Positions 36,802-46,254 of a stretch of 64,000 bases of DNA are shown piece after piece (position 1 is the stretch's first letter; each line of letters begins with the position of its first letter). The stretch lies in NCBI RefSeq assembly GCF_003008515.1, contig NZ_CP027668.1, positions 1,914,001 to 1,978,000 on the forward strand. Direction: 5' to 3'. A program made the position numbers and the translations under genes. Below the pieces are notes generated by a model. That model was not told the origin of the DNA. It saw only the letters and a list, made by a program, of their open reading frames with translations, and ran no database searches. This stretch comes from Phreatobacter cathodiphilus (GTDB lineage Bacteria; Pseudomonadota; Alphaproteobacteria; Rhizobiales; Phreatobacteraceae).

Positions 36802-38049
36802 ATGAGCATGCTCGCCCATCTTCTCGCGCGTTTCGTCCGGAACGGCCGTCTGACCGTCATCCACCACGACGACGCCCGCGAGAGCTTCGGTTCCGGCCGG
36901 GACGGCCCCGACGTCACCGTCCGGCTCCACGACGCGAAGGTGCAGCGCGAGCTCTTCTTCAATCCCGAGCTGGCGGCCGCCGAAGCCTATATGGACGGCC
37001 GCCTGACCTTCGAGAACGGCGGCCGGGTGCTCGACCTCCTGACCCTCTTCTCGGTGAACCGCGCCGGCCTCGGTTCCCATCCGGTGCAGCAGGCGCTGCG
37101 CAAGGTCTGGCGCGCGTTGAAGCGGCGCCACCAGTCGAACCGCGTCGGGCAGGCGGCGGCGAACGTGTCGAGCCACTATGACCATCCCCGCGCCTTCTAC
37201 GAGCTCTGGCTCGACGAGACGATGAGCTATTCCTGCGCCTACTTCTCCCGGCCCGACATGAGCCTGAAGGAGGCGCAGGTCGCCAAGATGCGCCACATCG
37301 CCGCCAAGCTCGCCATCGAGCCGGGCATGACGGTGGCCGAGATCGGCTCGGGCTGGGGCGGGCTCGCGACCTATCTCGCCGCCGTCTGCGGGGCCAAGGT
37401 CACCGCCATCAACGTCTCGCCGGACCAGCTCGCCGCCTCCCGCGACCGGGTGGCGCAGGCGGGCGTCGCCGATCGCGTCACCTTCTTCGAGAAGGACTAT
37501 CGCGAGCTGACCGGCACCTTCGACCGCGTCGTCTCCGTCGGCATGATGGAGCATGTCGGCGTCGCCCATTTCGACGACTATTTCGCCACCGTAAAGCGGC
37601 TCTGCGGCCGCGACGGCTACGCCATGATCCACGCCATCGGCCGCATGTCGCCGCCCGGCACCACCGCGCCCTTCATCCGCAAATACATCTTTCCCGGAGG
37701 CTATGTGCCGGCGCTCTCCGAGGTCTTCGCCTCCACCGAGCGCTGCGGCCTGTGGGTGGATGATTGCGAGGTGCTGCGCCTCCACTACTACTGGACCATC
37801 AAGGCCTGGCGCGAGAACTTCGAGGCGGTGCGGGACGAGGTCGTCGCCATGCAGGGCGAGCGCTTCGCCCGCATGTGGGAATTCTATCTCGCCGCCGTCG
37901 AGCTCGGCTTCCGCGACGGCTCCAACATGGTCTACCAGCTCCTGCTCTCCGAGCGGCGCGACGCCGTGCCGGTGACGCGCGACTTCATCACCGAACGCGA
38001 GGCGGAGCTGGCGACGCGGGAGGGCGTGCTGCCGTGGCGCTCCACCTGA
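36802..38049 (+). CDS. cfa: Cyclopropane-fatty-acyl-phospholipid synthase
   Basis: This 415-residue SAM-dependent methyltransferase adds a methylene across phospholipid double bonds. The SAM site is AEIGSGWGGLATYLA (about residue 180), preceded by HYDHPRAFYELWLDETMSYSCAYF. Conserved EHVG in GMMEHVGVAHFDDYF and LHYYWTIKAWRENFEA follow. The N-terminal 100 residues form the family's lipid-binding domain. acyP overlaps its last 16 bases in another frame. Confidence 0.94.
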   Translation: MSMLAHLLARFVRNGRLTVIHHDDARESFGSGRDGPDVTVRLHDAKVQRELFFNPELAAAEAYMDGRLTFENGGRVLDLLTLFSVNRAGLGSHPVQQALRKVWRALKRRHQSNRVGQAAANVSSHYDHPRAFYELWLDETMSYSCAYFSRPDMSLKEAQVAKMRHIAAKLAIEPGMTVAEIGSGWGGLATYLAAVCGAKVTAINVSPDQLAASRDRVAQAGVADRVTFFEKDYRELTGTFDRVVSVGMMEHVGVAHFDDYFATVKRLCGRDGYAMIHAIGRMSPPGTTAPFIRKYIFPGGYVPALSEVFASTERCGLWVDDCEVLRLHYYWTIKAWRENFEAVRDEVVAMQGERFARMWEFYLAAVELGFRDGSNMVYQLLLSERRDAVPVTRDFITEREAELATREGVLPWRST

Positions 38050-38321
38050 CCATCCGCGGCCGCGTCCAAGGCGTCGGCTACCGCCAGTGGTTCCGCCGCC
38101 GGGCGCTGGAACTCGGCGCCAGCGGCTGGGTGAGGAACCGCGAGGACGGCTCGGTAGAAGCCCTGGTCTGGGCCGGCGACGAGGCGGCGGAGCAGTTGCT
38201 GCGCGACGCCATGAACGGCCCGCTCGGCGCCGAGGTCGACGCCATCGACCACAAGGCGGTCAGCTTCGCCGATCCGGCGCGCGAACAGGTCGACGGCTTC
38301 GAGATCCGGCCGACGCTCTGA
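38034..38321 (+). CDS. acyP: Acylphosphatase
   Basis: This 95-residue enzyme hydrolyses acyl phosphates. It has the P-loop GRVQGVGYRQWFRRRA with the catalytic arginine, and GWVRNREDGSVEALVWAGDE with the essential asparagine. The GTG at 38034, overlapping the cfa stop by 16 bases and preceded by GGAGGG, is the chosen start because no ATG gives the conserved first strand (LHLTIRGRV). It is last in the GGCT-cfa-acyP set. Confidence 0.88.
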   Translation: MALHLTIRGRVQGVGYRQWFRRRALELGASGWVRNREDGSVEALVWAGDEAAEQLLRDAMNGPLGAEVDAIDHKAVSFADPAREQVDGFEIRPTL

Positions 38322-38357
38322 CCGGCGGCGGCGCGGCGTCGCCAGACGCCGCGAATC

Positions 38358-39335
38358 CTAGAAGCGGGGCCGGGATGCCGGCAGCGGCGCCGTGGTCATG
38401 GCCGGCGTATCGGCCGTCGGAACGGCGGCGGCGGGCACGGAGGTCGTCGCGGTCGGCACCTGGGCGGGCGCGGTCTCGGCGGCGGCGAGCGCCACCGGCT
38501 GGGCCGCAGCGGGAGCAGCCGGCGCGGCGGCGACCGCCGTCGCTCCGTGGCCCCGGTGCCGGAAACCGGTCTGGGCGATCTGCTGCCATTGCTGGCGGGT
38601 GCCGGCGAAGACGTTGCGGTCGACGGGCGTGTTGATCCCGGCGACGCGGCCGGTGGCGGTGATCTGCCAGAAGGCCCAGCGCCGGCCGGGATAGCGCTCG
38701 TGCGGCACCGCCGCCACCGAGCGGACCCAGAACGGGTATTCGGCGAACTCGTTGCCGGCCAGCACCTCGCGGTGGAACTTGATGTCGGCGTAGATGATCG
38801 GCTTCTTGCCGTAGTGTCGCTCCATGGCGTGCAGGAACTCGCGCATCTTCGCCTGCGCCAGCGCCACCGGCACCCGGCGCGGGCAGGTCGGCGACTGGAA
38901 GTTCCACTCGACGTCGAGCACCGGCGGCAACGCGTCCGGCTCCACCGGCACGTTCTGCTTGAACCAGGCGATCTGGTCGGCCATCGGCCGGCACCAGTAG
39001 GTGAAGTGATAGGCGCCGCGCGGCACGCCGGCCCGGCGCGAGGCTTCCCAGTTCTCGCGGAAGCGGCTGTCGAGGCGGTCGCCGCCTTCGGTCGCCTTGA
39101 TGAAGGCGAAGGAGACGCCGGCCGCCCTCACCTGCTCCCAGTCGATCTGGCCCTGGTACTTCGACACGTCGATGCCGTGCACCGGGTGGACGTGATGGCC
39201 CACCGTATGGGTCAGGGTCGGGAACGGGTGGTCACCCGTCTGCGGCGCGGCGACCTCGGTCGGCACGCTGCCGCAGCCGGCGAGCATCAGCCCCATCAGG
39301 GTCACGGCGGTGAAGGCGATGGAGCGTCGTGTCAT
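38358..39335 (-). CDS. GH25-family lysozyme-like lipoprotein
   Basis: This 325-residue lipoprotein has a signal with lipobox LAGC (cysteine at about residue 21). The glycoside hydrolase 25 domain follows: HGIDVSKYQGQIDW, FAFIKATEGGD, GAYHFTYW, and LPPVLDVEWN, which together carry the active-site Asp and Glu of these muramidases. The C-terminal 85 residues are an alanine/proline/threonine-rich tail without structure. Predicted role: peptidoglycan cleavage at the envelope. The ATG at 39335 is preferred; one 18 bases upstream is possible. Confidence 0.9.
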   Translation of the reverse strand: MTRRSIAFTAVTLMGLMLAGCGSVPTEVAAPQTGDHPFPTLTHTVGHHVHPVHGIDVSKYQGQIDWEQVRAAGVSFAFIKATEGGDRLDSRFRENWEASRRAGVPRGAYHFTYWCRPMADQIAWFKQNVPVEPDALPPVLDVEWNFQSPTCPRRVPVALAQAKMREFLHAMERHYGKKPIIYADIKFHREVLAGNEFAEYPFWVRSVAAVPHERYPGRRWAFWQITATGRVAGINTPVDRNVFAGTRQQWQQIAQTGFRHRGHGATAVAAAPAAPAAAQPVALAAAETAPAQVPTATTSVPAAAVPTADTPAMTTAPLPASRPRF

Positions 39336-39391
39336 GGTCAGCGATGTGGCCAAGGATTGCGGCCGCGGGATGGCGGCCGCTCGTCCCCTTC

Positions 39392-40111
39392 TTATGCTTT
39401 ACGACCCGTTTCCTTTTCGTAACGGGCCTTGGTCTCGGCATTGGGCGGATAGAGCCCCGGCAGCGGCACGCCCTTCTCGACCTCGCCCATCAGCCAGCCC
39501 TCGAGATGCTCCTGCGCCTCGGCGGCCTCGAGCACGGCGTCGACCATGTCCTGCGGGATGAGCACGGCGCCGTCGCCGTCGCAGACGACGATGTCGTTCG
39601 GGAAGACGGCGACGCCGCCGCAGCCGATCGGCTCCTGCCAGTTGATGAAGGTGAGCGCGGCCACCGAGGCCGGCGCCGCGGCGCCCGAGCACCAGACCGG
39701 CAGGCCCGTGCCGCGCACGCCGTCGGCATCGCGCACCACGCCGTCGGTGACGAGGGCGGCGACGCCGCGCTTGGCCATGCGGGCGCAGAGGATGTCGCCG
39801 AAGATGCCGGCGTCCTTCGAGCCCATGGCGTCGACGACGGCGATGACGCCCTCGGGCATGGCCTCGATGGCGCCGCGGGTCGAGATCGGATGCGACCAGC
39901 TCGCAGGGGTGGCGAGGTCCTCGCGCGCCGGCACGAAGCGCAGCGTGAACGCCCGCCCGACCGTGCGCTTGCCGGCATGCGAAAAGGGCTGCGTGCCCGC
40001 CATCCACACTTTCCTCAGGCCCTTCTTGAGCAGGACCGTCGTCAGGGTCGCGGTGGTGATGGTCTCGAGCTTCGCCTTGACGGCGGGATCGAGGGGCAGG
40101 ACGTCGGTCAT
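39392..40111 (-). CDS. RraA-like family protein
   Basis: This 239-residue protein resembles RraA / 4-hydroxy-4-methyl-2-oxoglutarate aldolase-type proteins: VDAMGSKDAGIFGDILCARMAKRGVAALVTDGVVRDADGV contains the G-x-R/D metal-binding pattern, followed by NDIVVCDGDGAVLIPQDM. Members range from RNase E inhibitors to aldolases; the neighbours do not decide. MTDVLPLDPAVKAKL is the chosen start, and an extension to 40204 lacks a ribosome site. Confidence 0.85.
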   Translation of the reverse strand: MTDVLPLDPAVKAKLETITTATLTTVLLKKGLRKVWMAGTQPFSHAGKRTVGRAFTLRFVPAREDLATPASWSHPISTRGAIEAMPEGVIAVVDAMGSKDAGIFGDILCARMAKRGVAALVTDGVVRDADGVRGTGLPVWCSGAAAPASVAALTFINWQEPIGCGGVAVFPNDIVVCDGDGAVLIPQDMVDAVLEAAEAQEHLEGWLMGEVEKGVPLPGLYPPNAETKARYEKETGRKA

Positions 40112-40200
40112 GGCAGGAGTCCGTGGAGGGGCTGAAAGAGGGCTGGACCCTGCCCCAGCCGCGCCGGCCTGTCGAGCGCACAATATGCCGGACAGCCCCC

Positions 40201-40533
40201 TCATCCCCCGCCTTCCGCCAGCACGTCGGTGGCGCGGTGGCTGTCGTCAACGCCGTCCAGCAGAAAGACCGCGCCGCGGGCATGGTCGCGCCTGAGCGGC
40301 AGGATGGCCTGGTAGGCGGGCGAGCCGTACCAGGCAGCGGCACTGGCGCGGTCGGGAAAGGCGATGACGACGAGATCGCCCGACCAGGGCCCTTCGAGCA
40401 CCTCGGCACGGCCGCCGTGGATGAGGAACCGGCCGCCGAACGGCGCGAACGTCGCATCGATCGCTGCGAGATAGGCGCGGATGGCGGGACCCATCTCGAC
40501 GGATGTCAGGTGGGCGACGGCATAGGCGGTCAT
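40201..40533 (-). CDS. DUF1330 protein
   Basis: This 110-residue ferredoxin-like-fold protein has the DUF1330 pattern: PAIRAYLAAIDATFAPFGGRFLIHGGRAEVLEGPWSGDLVVIAFPDRASAAAWYGSPAYQ in the core, with the YxSPxYQ motif. Function is unknown. MTAYAVAHLT is the start; the frame continues upstream in a low-quality stretch. It is between the RraA-like and GGDEF-EAL genes, on the same strand as both. Confidence 0.9.
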   Translation of the reverse strand: MTAYAVAHLTSVEMGPAIRAYLAAIDATFAPFGGRFLIHGGRAEVLEGPWSGDLVVIAFPDRASAAAWYGSPAYQAILPLRRDHARGAVFLLDGVDDSHRATDVLAEGGG

Positions 40534-40604
40534 GGCGGGCGTCCTCGTCGGGGTGAGGCGCCACGGTGGCAGGGCGGAGCCGCCGGCGCGATGACCTTTG
40601 CAGG

Positions 40605-42170
40605 TCATGCCACCGCGCGATGCCCCTCCCCGCCGTCCGGCGCGAGACCGAAGTGAGCCTCGAATCCCGCCAGGGGCATGGGCCGGCCGAAATGATAGCC
40701 CTGCATGCGGTGGCAGCCGGCCGCCCTGAGGAAGCGCGCCTGGTCCGCCGTCTCCACGCCCTCGGCAACGACCGAGAGGCCGAGGGCGCGGCCGAGATTG
40801 ACCACGCAGTGCAGGATGGTGGCGGCTTCGGCGCCGTTGTCGAGATCGGTGACGAAGCTGCGGTCGACCTTCAGCGCGTCGAGCTCGAACTTGCGCAGGT
40901 AGCTGAGCGAGGAGAAGCCGGTACCGAAATCGTCCAGCGCCACCTTCACGCCCAGCGCCCGGATGGCGCGGATCGCGTGCAGCGCATGGTCGGCATTCTC
41001 GATCATCACGCCTTCGGTGATCTCCAGCACCAGCCGCTCCGGCGGCAGGCCGGAGGCCTCCAGCGCCGCCCGGACGTTCAAGATGAAGTCGTCGCGGCGG
41101 AACTCCAGCGGCGAGACGTTGACGGAGACGAAGGGCCCGTCCCAGCGCGCCGCCGCCCGGCAGGCCTGGCGCAGCACCACCTGGCCGAGCTGGTGAATGA
41201 GACCGCTGGTCTCCGCCAACGGGATGAACTCCACCGGCAGGATCCGGCCGCGATAGCTGTGGTTCCAGCGCGCCAGCGCCTCGGCCCCCTCCAGCCTCTG
41301 TCCGTCCGCCGAGAAGATCGGCTGCAGCTCGATGGAAATTTCGCCGTTGATCAACGCACCGCGCAGCTCGCGTTCGAGGTAGCGGCGGTGCGATTCGTCG
41401 CGGTCCATGTCGGGATGGAAGGCGACGGCACAGTTCTTTCCGGCGGCCTTGGCGGCATAGAGCGCCCGGTCCGCCCGGCGCATCAGGTCGTCGCGGCTCG
41501 CGGTACGGTCCTCCGTCGACAGGAATCCGATGGAGACGCCGACGCCGAGCGCATGGCCGTCGCAGGGGATCGGTTTGCGAATGGCGGCGATGATCATGCG
41601 GCAGGCCGCGGCAATGTCCGTGGCGGCCGGCGACCCCTGGATCAGCACGGCGAACTCATCGCCCCCGAGGCGGCCGATCACCGCCTCCGGGCCGCAGACG
41701 AAGCGCAGGCGGCGCGCCACCTCGGCGAGCACCGTGTCGCCGGCATGGTGGCCAAACGTGTCGTTGATCTCCTTGAAGTGGTCGAGGTCGAGCAGCAGGA
41801 GCGTGAGGCCGCCCTTGCGGTCGACGCCGTCGAGGCCCTCTTCGAAGGAGCGGCAGAAGGCGGCCCGGTTGGCGAGGCCCGTGAGCCCGTCGATACCGGG
41901 CGGCAGCAGGAAACGCGCCCCCGCGATGACCTGGCGCTGGGCGATGCGCAGAGACCAGAGCAGGCCGAGGGCCGCCAGCGTCGCGGCCAGCGTCATGACG
42001 GTGAGCTGGGGCACCCATGAAGCGTCGGCGCCGAGGACGAGCCGGGCCGGGTCGAGGGCGTGATACCCCATGACCCCCGCCAGAACCCCGGACGTGGCAG
42101 CGGCGGCACCCGCCGCCCAGACATAGCCGCTCAACGCCGCGTCGGCACGGCGCTTCACCGAAATGGACAT
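40605..42170 (-). CDS. Membrane GGDEF-EAL cyclic-di-GMP protein
   Basis: This 521-residue protein has two N-terminal membrane segments (about residues 17-37 and 55-75), a GGDEF domain (about 90-250) with intact LGGDEF at 168-173, and an EAL domain (about 262-515) with EAL at 297-299, LEITEGV and DDFGTGFSSLSYL. Both cyclase and phosphodiesterase active sites appear complete. There is no RxxD inhibitory site just before GGDEF. No sensory domain other than the membrane region is visible. Predicted to set local cyclic-di-GMP at the membrane. Confidence 0.94.
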   Translation of the reverse strand: MSISVKRRADAALSGYVWAAGAAAATSGVLAGVMGYHALDPARLVLGADASWVPQLTVMTLAATLAALGLLWSLRIAQRQVIAGARFLLPPGIDGLTGLANRAAFCRSFEEGLDGVDRKGGLTLLLLDLDHFKEINDTFGHHAGDTVLAEVARRLRFVCGPEAVIGRLGGDEFAVLIQGSPAATDIAAACRMIIAAIRKPIPCDGHALGVGVSIGFLSTEDRTASRDDLMRRADRALYAAKAAGKNCAVAFHPDMDRDESHRRYLERELRGALINGEISIELQPIFSADGQRLEGAEALARWNHSYRGRILPVEFIPLAETSGLIHQLGQVVLRQACRAAARWDGPFVSVNVSPLEFRRDDFILNVRAALEASGLPPERLVLEITEGVMIENADHALHAIRAIRALGVKVALDDFGTGFSSLSYLRKFELDALKVDRSFVTDLDNGAEAATILHCVVNLGRALGLSVVAEGVETADQARFLRAAGCHRMQGYHFGRPMPLAGFEAHFGLAPDGGEGHRAVA

Positions 42171-42324
42171 TCCCGTTCCCCGGACGGCAGGCCCTTACCG
42201 CACCTGTCTAGCGGGCGGGACTTAACGCCCGGTTCCTGCGCCGGCTATGATCACCATCCTTCGGAGGCGCGCAGCGGAACGCCGATCCGGCAAGCATTTC
42301 AAAGCGTTGCCACGGCCGCCGGAC

Positions 42325-43737
42325 TCAGATCCTGAACCACCAGCTCGCGATCATGAGGAAGCTGAAGAAGCCGGTCACGTCGGTCACCGTGGTGACGAAG
42401 GGGCCCGACGAGATGGCCGGGTCGACCTTCAACCTGTCCAGCGCCAGCGGCACCAGCACCCCGCCGAGCGAGCCCGCCACGAGGTTGCAGACGAGGGCGA
42501 GGCCGATCACCACGCCGATGCCGGCATTGGTGAACCAGAAGCTCGCGACGGTCCCCGTGATGAGGGCGAAGGCGATGCCGTTGAAGAGGCCGACCGAGAC
42601 CTCGCGGCGGACGATGCGCCAGGCGTTGCGCGGGCCGAGCTCGCGGGTCGCCAGTGCGCGCACCGCCACCGTCATGGTCTGGGTCGCGGCGCTGCCACCC
42701 TGGCTCGCCACGATGGGGGCGAGGACGGCGAGCGCCACCATCGCCTCGAGCTGGTGCTCGAAGGACTTCAGCACGGTGGTCGCGAGGAAGGCGGTGACCA
42801 GGTTGATCAGCAGCCAGCGGAAGCGGCCCTTGGCGGTGGTCCAGACGCTGTCCGAGATCTCCTCGTCCGCCTTGACGCCGCCGAGCGCCTTGATGTCCTC
42901 GTCGGCCTCCTCCTCGATGACGTCGACGATGTCGTCGACGGTGAGCACGCCGACGAGGCGGTTGACCTCGTCCACCACCGGCGCGGACAGCAGATTGTAG
43001 CGCTCGAAGAGCAGCGCGGCGTCCTCCTGGTCCTCGCTGGCGCCGACCGTGTGCATCTCCTCCTCGAGGATGTCGGTCACCACCACCGGCCGCTTGGCGC
43101 GCAGCAGGCGGTCGAGTCGGATATGGCCCTGGAGGTGAAATCCGGGGTCGACGATGAAGATTTCAGTGAAGTCGTCCGGCAGGTCCGCCGCTTCGCGCAG
43201 GTGGTCGATGACCTGCCCCACCGTCCAGAACGGCGGCACAGCGATGAACTCGTCCTTCATGCGCCGGCCGGCGGAGCCTTCCGGATAGTCGAAGGCGCGG
43301 CGCAGCGCGAAGCTGTCGGCCGGCGACAGCTTGTCGAGGATGGCCGAGCGCTCGTCCTCGTCGAGATCCTCGAGGATGGCGACGGCGTCGTCGGTCTCCA
43401 GCGTCGCGATGCCCTCGGCGACGGTGGCGGGGGCCATGTCCTCGAGGATCTCGGCGCGGATGGTCTCGTCGACCTCGTTCAGCGCGTTGAAGTCGAAATC
43501 CGAACCGAGAAGCGCCACCGCCCGGCTGCGGTCCTCCGCGTCGAGCTGCGCCAACAGGGCGCCGAGGTCGGCCTCGTGCGCGTCGGAGACGAGGCTCTTC
43601 AGGCTCGCGCCGTCCTCCGCGGCGAGGATCGACTGGACGAGTTCCACGACCTCGGGGAGCAGCTCGCCCTCCTCGTCGCGCCAGTCCTTCTCGCGCCATT
43701 CCTCGGCCATGGCGGCGGGCGACGTGGTTTCGGCCAT
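42325..43737 (-). CDS. mgtE: Magnesium transporter MgtE
   Basis: This is a 470-residue MgtE channel. An acidic N-terminal domain (about residues 20-150) and paired CBS domains (about 155-280, ending EEEADEDIKAL) precede a five-segment membrane domain with GGSAATQTMTVAVRAL, the pore signature, and a final ISSGPFVTTVTDVTGFFSFL. GGGAGG upstream supports the ATG at 43737. It is divergent from the deacetylase; I saw no M-box in the 121-base gap. Confidence 0.94.
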   Translation of the reverse strand: MAETTSPAAMAEEWREKDWRDEEGELLPEVVELVQSILAAEDGASLKSLVSDAHEADLGALLAQLDAEDRSRAVALLGSDFDFNALNEVDETIRAEILEDMAPATVAEGIATLETDDAVAILEDLDEDERSAILDKLSPADSFALRRAFDYPEGSAGRRMKDEFIAVPPFWTVGQVIDHLREAADLPDDFTEIFIVDPGFHLQGHIRLDRLLRAKRPVVVTDILEEEMHTVGASEDQEDAALLFERYNLLSAPVVDEVNRLVGVLTVDDIVDVIEEEADEDIKALGGVKADEEISDSVWTTAKGRFRWLLINLVTAFLATTVLKSFEHQLEAMVALAVLAPIVASQGGSAATQTMTVAVRALATRELGPRNAWRIVRREVSVGLFNGIAFALITGTVASFWFTNAGIGVVIGLALVCNLVAGSLGGVLVPLALDRLKVDPAISSGPFVTTVTDVTGFFSFLMIASWWFRI

Positions 43738-43858
43738 GGGGGCCTCCCGGCGGGCACTGGTATCGGATCAGGGATCGGACGTTCTTGGATGCAGTGCAGC
43801 GATTTGGCAAGCTGCGACCGGCATTGCCCGCTGCGACTCACCTCAGGACGACGAGCCC

Positions 43859-44632
43859 ATGATCTCCACCCACAGGCCCTCGCGCCGGGCTGTCCTCGGC
43901 GCGCTGTCCCTGTCCGCCCTGGCGGCGGGCGGGGCGCAGGCCGCGGAATGCGGGCCGGACCGGCTGGGCACGGCCCGCATCATCCCCGTCTCCACCGCGG
44001 GCGGCCTGCGCGTCGGCCGCAAGAGCTATCCGCGCACCCTGCCCCTCGCCCCGGGGGACGTGCTGCTCACCTTCGACGACGGCCCCCATCCCGGCACGAC
44101 GGAGCCGATCCTCGCGACGCTGGCGCGCGAATGCGTGAAGGCCACCTTCTTCATGATCGGCCGGCAGGCGGCCGCCCACCCTGCCCTCGCCCGGCGGGTG
44201 CTCGCCGAGGGCCACACCGTCGGCCACCACTCCAACACCCACCCGATGACGCTGGCGCAACTGCCGCAGGCCCAGGCCGAGGCCGACATCGAGGCCGGTT
44301 TCGCCGCCGTGGACCGGGCGCTCTACGGCACCTATTCCGGCCGGCCCCGGACGCCCTTCTTCCGCTATCCCGGCTTCGGCGATTCCGAGCCGCTGAACCA
44401 GGGGCTGGCGGCGCGCCAGATCGGCATTTTCGGCGCAGACCTCTGGGCGAGCGACTGGAACGACATGGCGCCCCAGGCCCAGCTCGCCCTGGTGATGCGC
44501 CGCCTGAAGCAGACCCGCGGCGGCATCCTGCTGTTCCACGACACGCGACCGCAGACGGCGGCCATGCTGCCGGCCTTCCTCGAGGCCATGCGTCACGAGG
44601 GCTACCGCGCGGTCAACATCGTCCCGGCGTGA
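43859..44632 (+). CDS. Exported polysaccharide deacetylase (NodB homology domain)
   Basis: This 257-residue protein has a twin-arginine-type signal (RPSRRAVLGALSLSALAAGGAQA) and a NodB domain with LTFDDGPHPG (catalytic Asp and metal Asp), GHHSNTHP (metal histidines), and FFRYPGFGDSE, ILLFHDTRP. Predicted to remove acetyl groups from a cell-surface glycan in the periplasm. The reading frame extends far upstream on the plus strand, but MISTHRPSRR is the only start with a signal. Confidence 0.9.
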   Translation: MISTHRPSRRAVLGALSLSALAAGGAQAAECGPDRLGTARIIPVSTAGGLRVGRKSYPRTLPLAPGDVLLTFDDGPHPGTTEPILATLARECVKATFFMIGRQAAAHPALARRVLAEGHTVGHHSNTHPMTLAQLPQAQAEADIEAGFAAVDRALYGTYSGRPRTPFFRYPGFGDSEPLNQGLAARQIGIFGADLWASDWNDMAPQAQLALVMRRLKQTRGGILLFHDTRPQTAAMLPAFLEAMRHEGYRAVNIVPA

Positions 44633-44661
44633 GGGCGGGCGGCGCGGGCCGCCCGCCCCGA

Positions 44662-46254
44662 TCAGGCCTTGCGCTCGATGTTCCACATGACGGGGAAGCC
44701 GAAGTCGATGACCCCCGACAGCTCGGCGCGCCACACGGCCGGGCTCTGGAACTGGCCGGCGATGGGGAATGTCGCGTTCTCCAGCGCGAAAGTCTGGATC
44801 TCCTCGGCGATCGCCCTGCGCTTGGCCGGGTCGCTCTCCGCCTCGAACCGTTCGATGGCCGGCACCATGGGCTGCACGCAATAGCCCCAGGGCTGGTTGC
44901 CGGTACAGTTGAAGCCGACGCCGAGATTGGACAGCGGGTCGGACATGTCGAAGCCGGTATAGACGACCGGAATGACGCTCCAGCCGCCTTGGTCGAGCGG
45001 ATTCTTCTGCACCCAGCGCTGGGCGATCGCCGACCATTCGAGGCCCTGCACGTCGACGTTGAAGCCGGCCCGCTTCATCCGGTCGATGAGCACGGCACCG
45101 AAGGGATTGAGCAGCGGGCTGTCGAGCGGGTGCAGCACGACGATCTTTTCGCCCTTGTAGCCGGCCTCGGCCAGCAGCGCCTTGGCCTTGTCGATGCTCG
45201 GATTGGCGATCGCGTCGCTGCCGCCCTTGTTCTCGAACGGCGCGCCGCACATGAACATGGAGGTGCAGTCGGGCTTGCCGAGGTCGCCGCCGAAGCCGGC
45301 GCCGGCCAGCACCTCGCCGCGGTCGAGGCACTGCTGGATGGCGCGGCGGACGAGGACGTTGTCCATCGGCGCCTGGAAGTGGTTGATCGACACCGCATAC
45401 ATCAGGTTGGCGCGCCCGCTCGCCTGGGCGAAGACCAGGTTGCGGTCCCGCCGCATGCGCGGCACGAGGTCCACCGGCGCATATTCCAGATAGTCGACCT
45501 CGCCGCGCGTCAGCGCCGCATAGCGCAGCGCGATGTCCGGCATGGTCAGCATCTCCACCCGGTCGATCTTGGCGATCTTGCCGCCGGCGAGGCCGTCGGC
45601 CGGCTCGCTGCGCGGGACGTACTTGTCGAACTTGCGGAAGGTGGCGCGGTCGCCCGGCACCCATTCGCTGCGCTGGAACACATAGGGGCCCGAGCCGACG
45701 ATCTCCGCGACCTGCTGGGTCGGCGGCGTCGCCGAGGCGATACGCGCCGGCATGATCATCGGCACGTGGACGGAGGGCTTGCCCAGCGCGTCGATGACGC
45801 CGCCGAAGGGGCGCGACAGCTTCAGGGTGAAGGCGTCGGGGCCGTCGGCGGTGAGTTCGGCGGTGGCCGCCATCAGGCGCCGGCCGATGGAGTCGCGGCT
45901 GCCCCAGCGCTTCAGCGAGGCGATGACGTCCTCGGAGGTCACCTTCTGGCCGTCGTGGAACATCAGGCCACCGCGCAGCTTGAACTTCCAGGTCAGCCGG
46001 TCGGCGCTGACCTCCCAGCCCTCCAGCATCTGCGGCTTGTATTCGCCCTTGCCGTCCAATGAGACCAGCGTGTCGAAGACCATGTAGCCGAAATTGCGCG
46101 TCACGAAGGACGGCGAGGAAATCGGGTCGAGGTTCTGCAGGCCGACATTGACGACGAAGCGCAGGGGCCTGGCCTGGCCCTGGGCGAAGCCGATCCGCGG
46201 CGCGGCGAGGATGGCCGCTGCTGCGACAAGGCCCTGGCGACGGGTGATGCGCAT
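44662..46254 (-). CDS. ABC transporter substrate-binding protein, family 5 (peptide/nickel type)
   Basis: This is a 530-residue exported binding protein. The twin-arginine-type signal (RRQGLVAAAAILAAPRIGFAQ) precedes a family-5 domain: TWKFKLRGGLMFHDGQKVTSEDVIASLKRW, then NLMYAVSINHFQAPMDNVLVRRAIQQCLDR. Ligands of such proteins are peptides, opines, nickel or others and cannot be told. No permease or ATPase genes adjoin it. GGAG precedes the ATG at 46254. Confidence 0.92.
   Translation of the reverse strand: MRITRRQGLVAAAAILAAPRIGFAQGQARPLRFVVNVGLQNLDPISSPSFVTRNFGYMVFDTLVSLDGKGEYKPQMLEGWEVSADRLTWKFKLRGGLMFHDGQKVTSEDVIASLKRWGSRDSIGRRLMAATAELTADGPDAFTLKLSRPFGGVIDALGKPSVHVPMIMPARIASATPPTQQVAEIVGSGPYVFQRSEWVPGDRATFRKFDKYVPRSEPADGLAGGKIAKIDRVEMLTMPDIALRYAALTRGEVDYLEYAPVDLVPRMRRDRNLVFAQASGRANLMYAVSINHFQAPMDNVLVRRAIQQCLDRGEVLAGAGFGGDLGKPDCTSMFMCGAPFENKGGSDAIANPSIDKAKALLAEAGYKGEKIVVLHPLDSPLLNPFGAVLIDRMKRAGFNVDVQGLEWSAIAQRWVQKNPLDQGGWSVIPVVYTGFDMSDPLSNLGVGFNCTGNQPWGYCVQPMVPAIERFEAESDPAKRRAIAEEIQTFALENATFPIAGQFQSPAVWRAELSGVIDFGFPVMWNIERKA

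Noticed and set aside
42247-46062. 1271-residue plus-strand frame
   Set aside because: Shadow across mgtE, the deacetylase and the binding protein. No coherent domain order.
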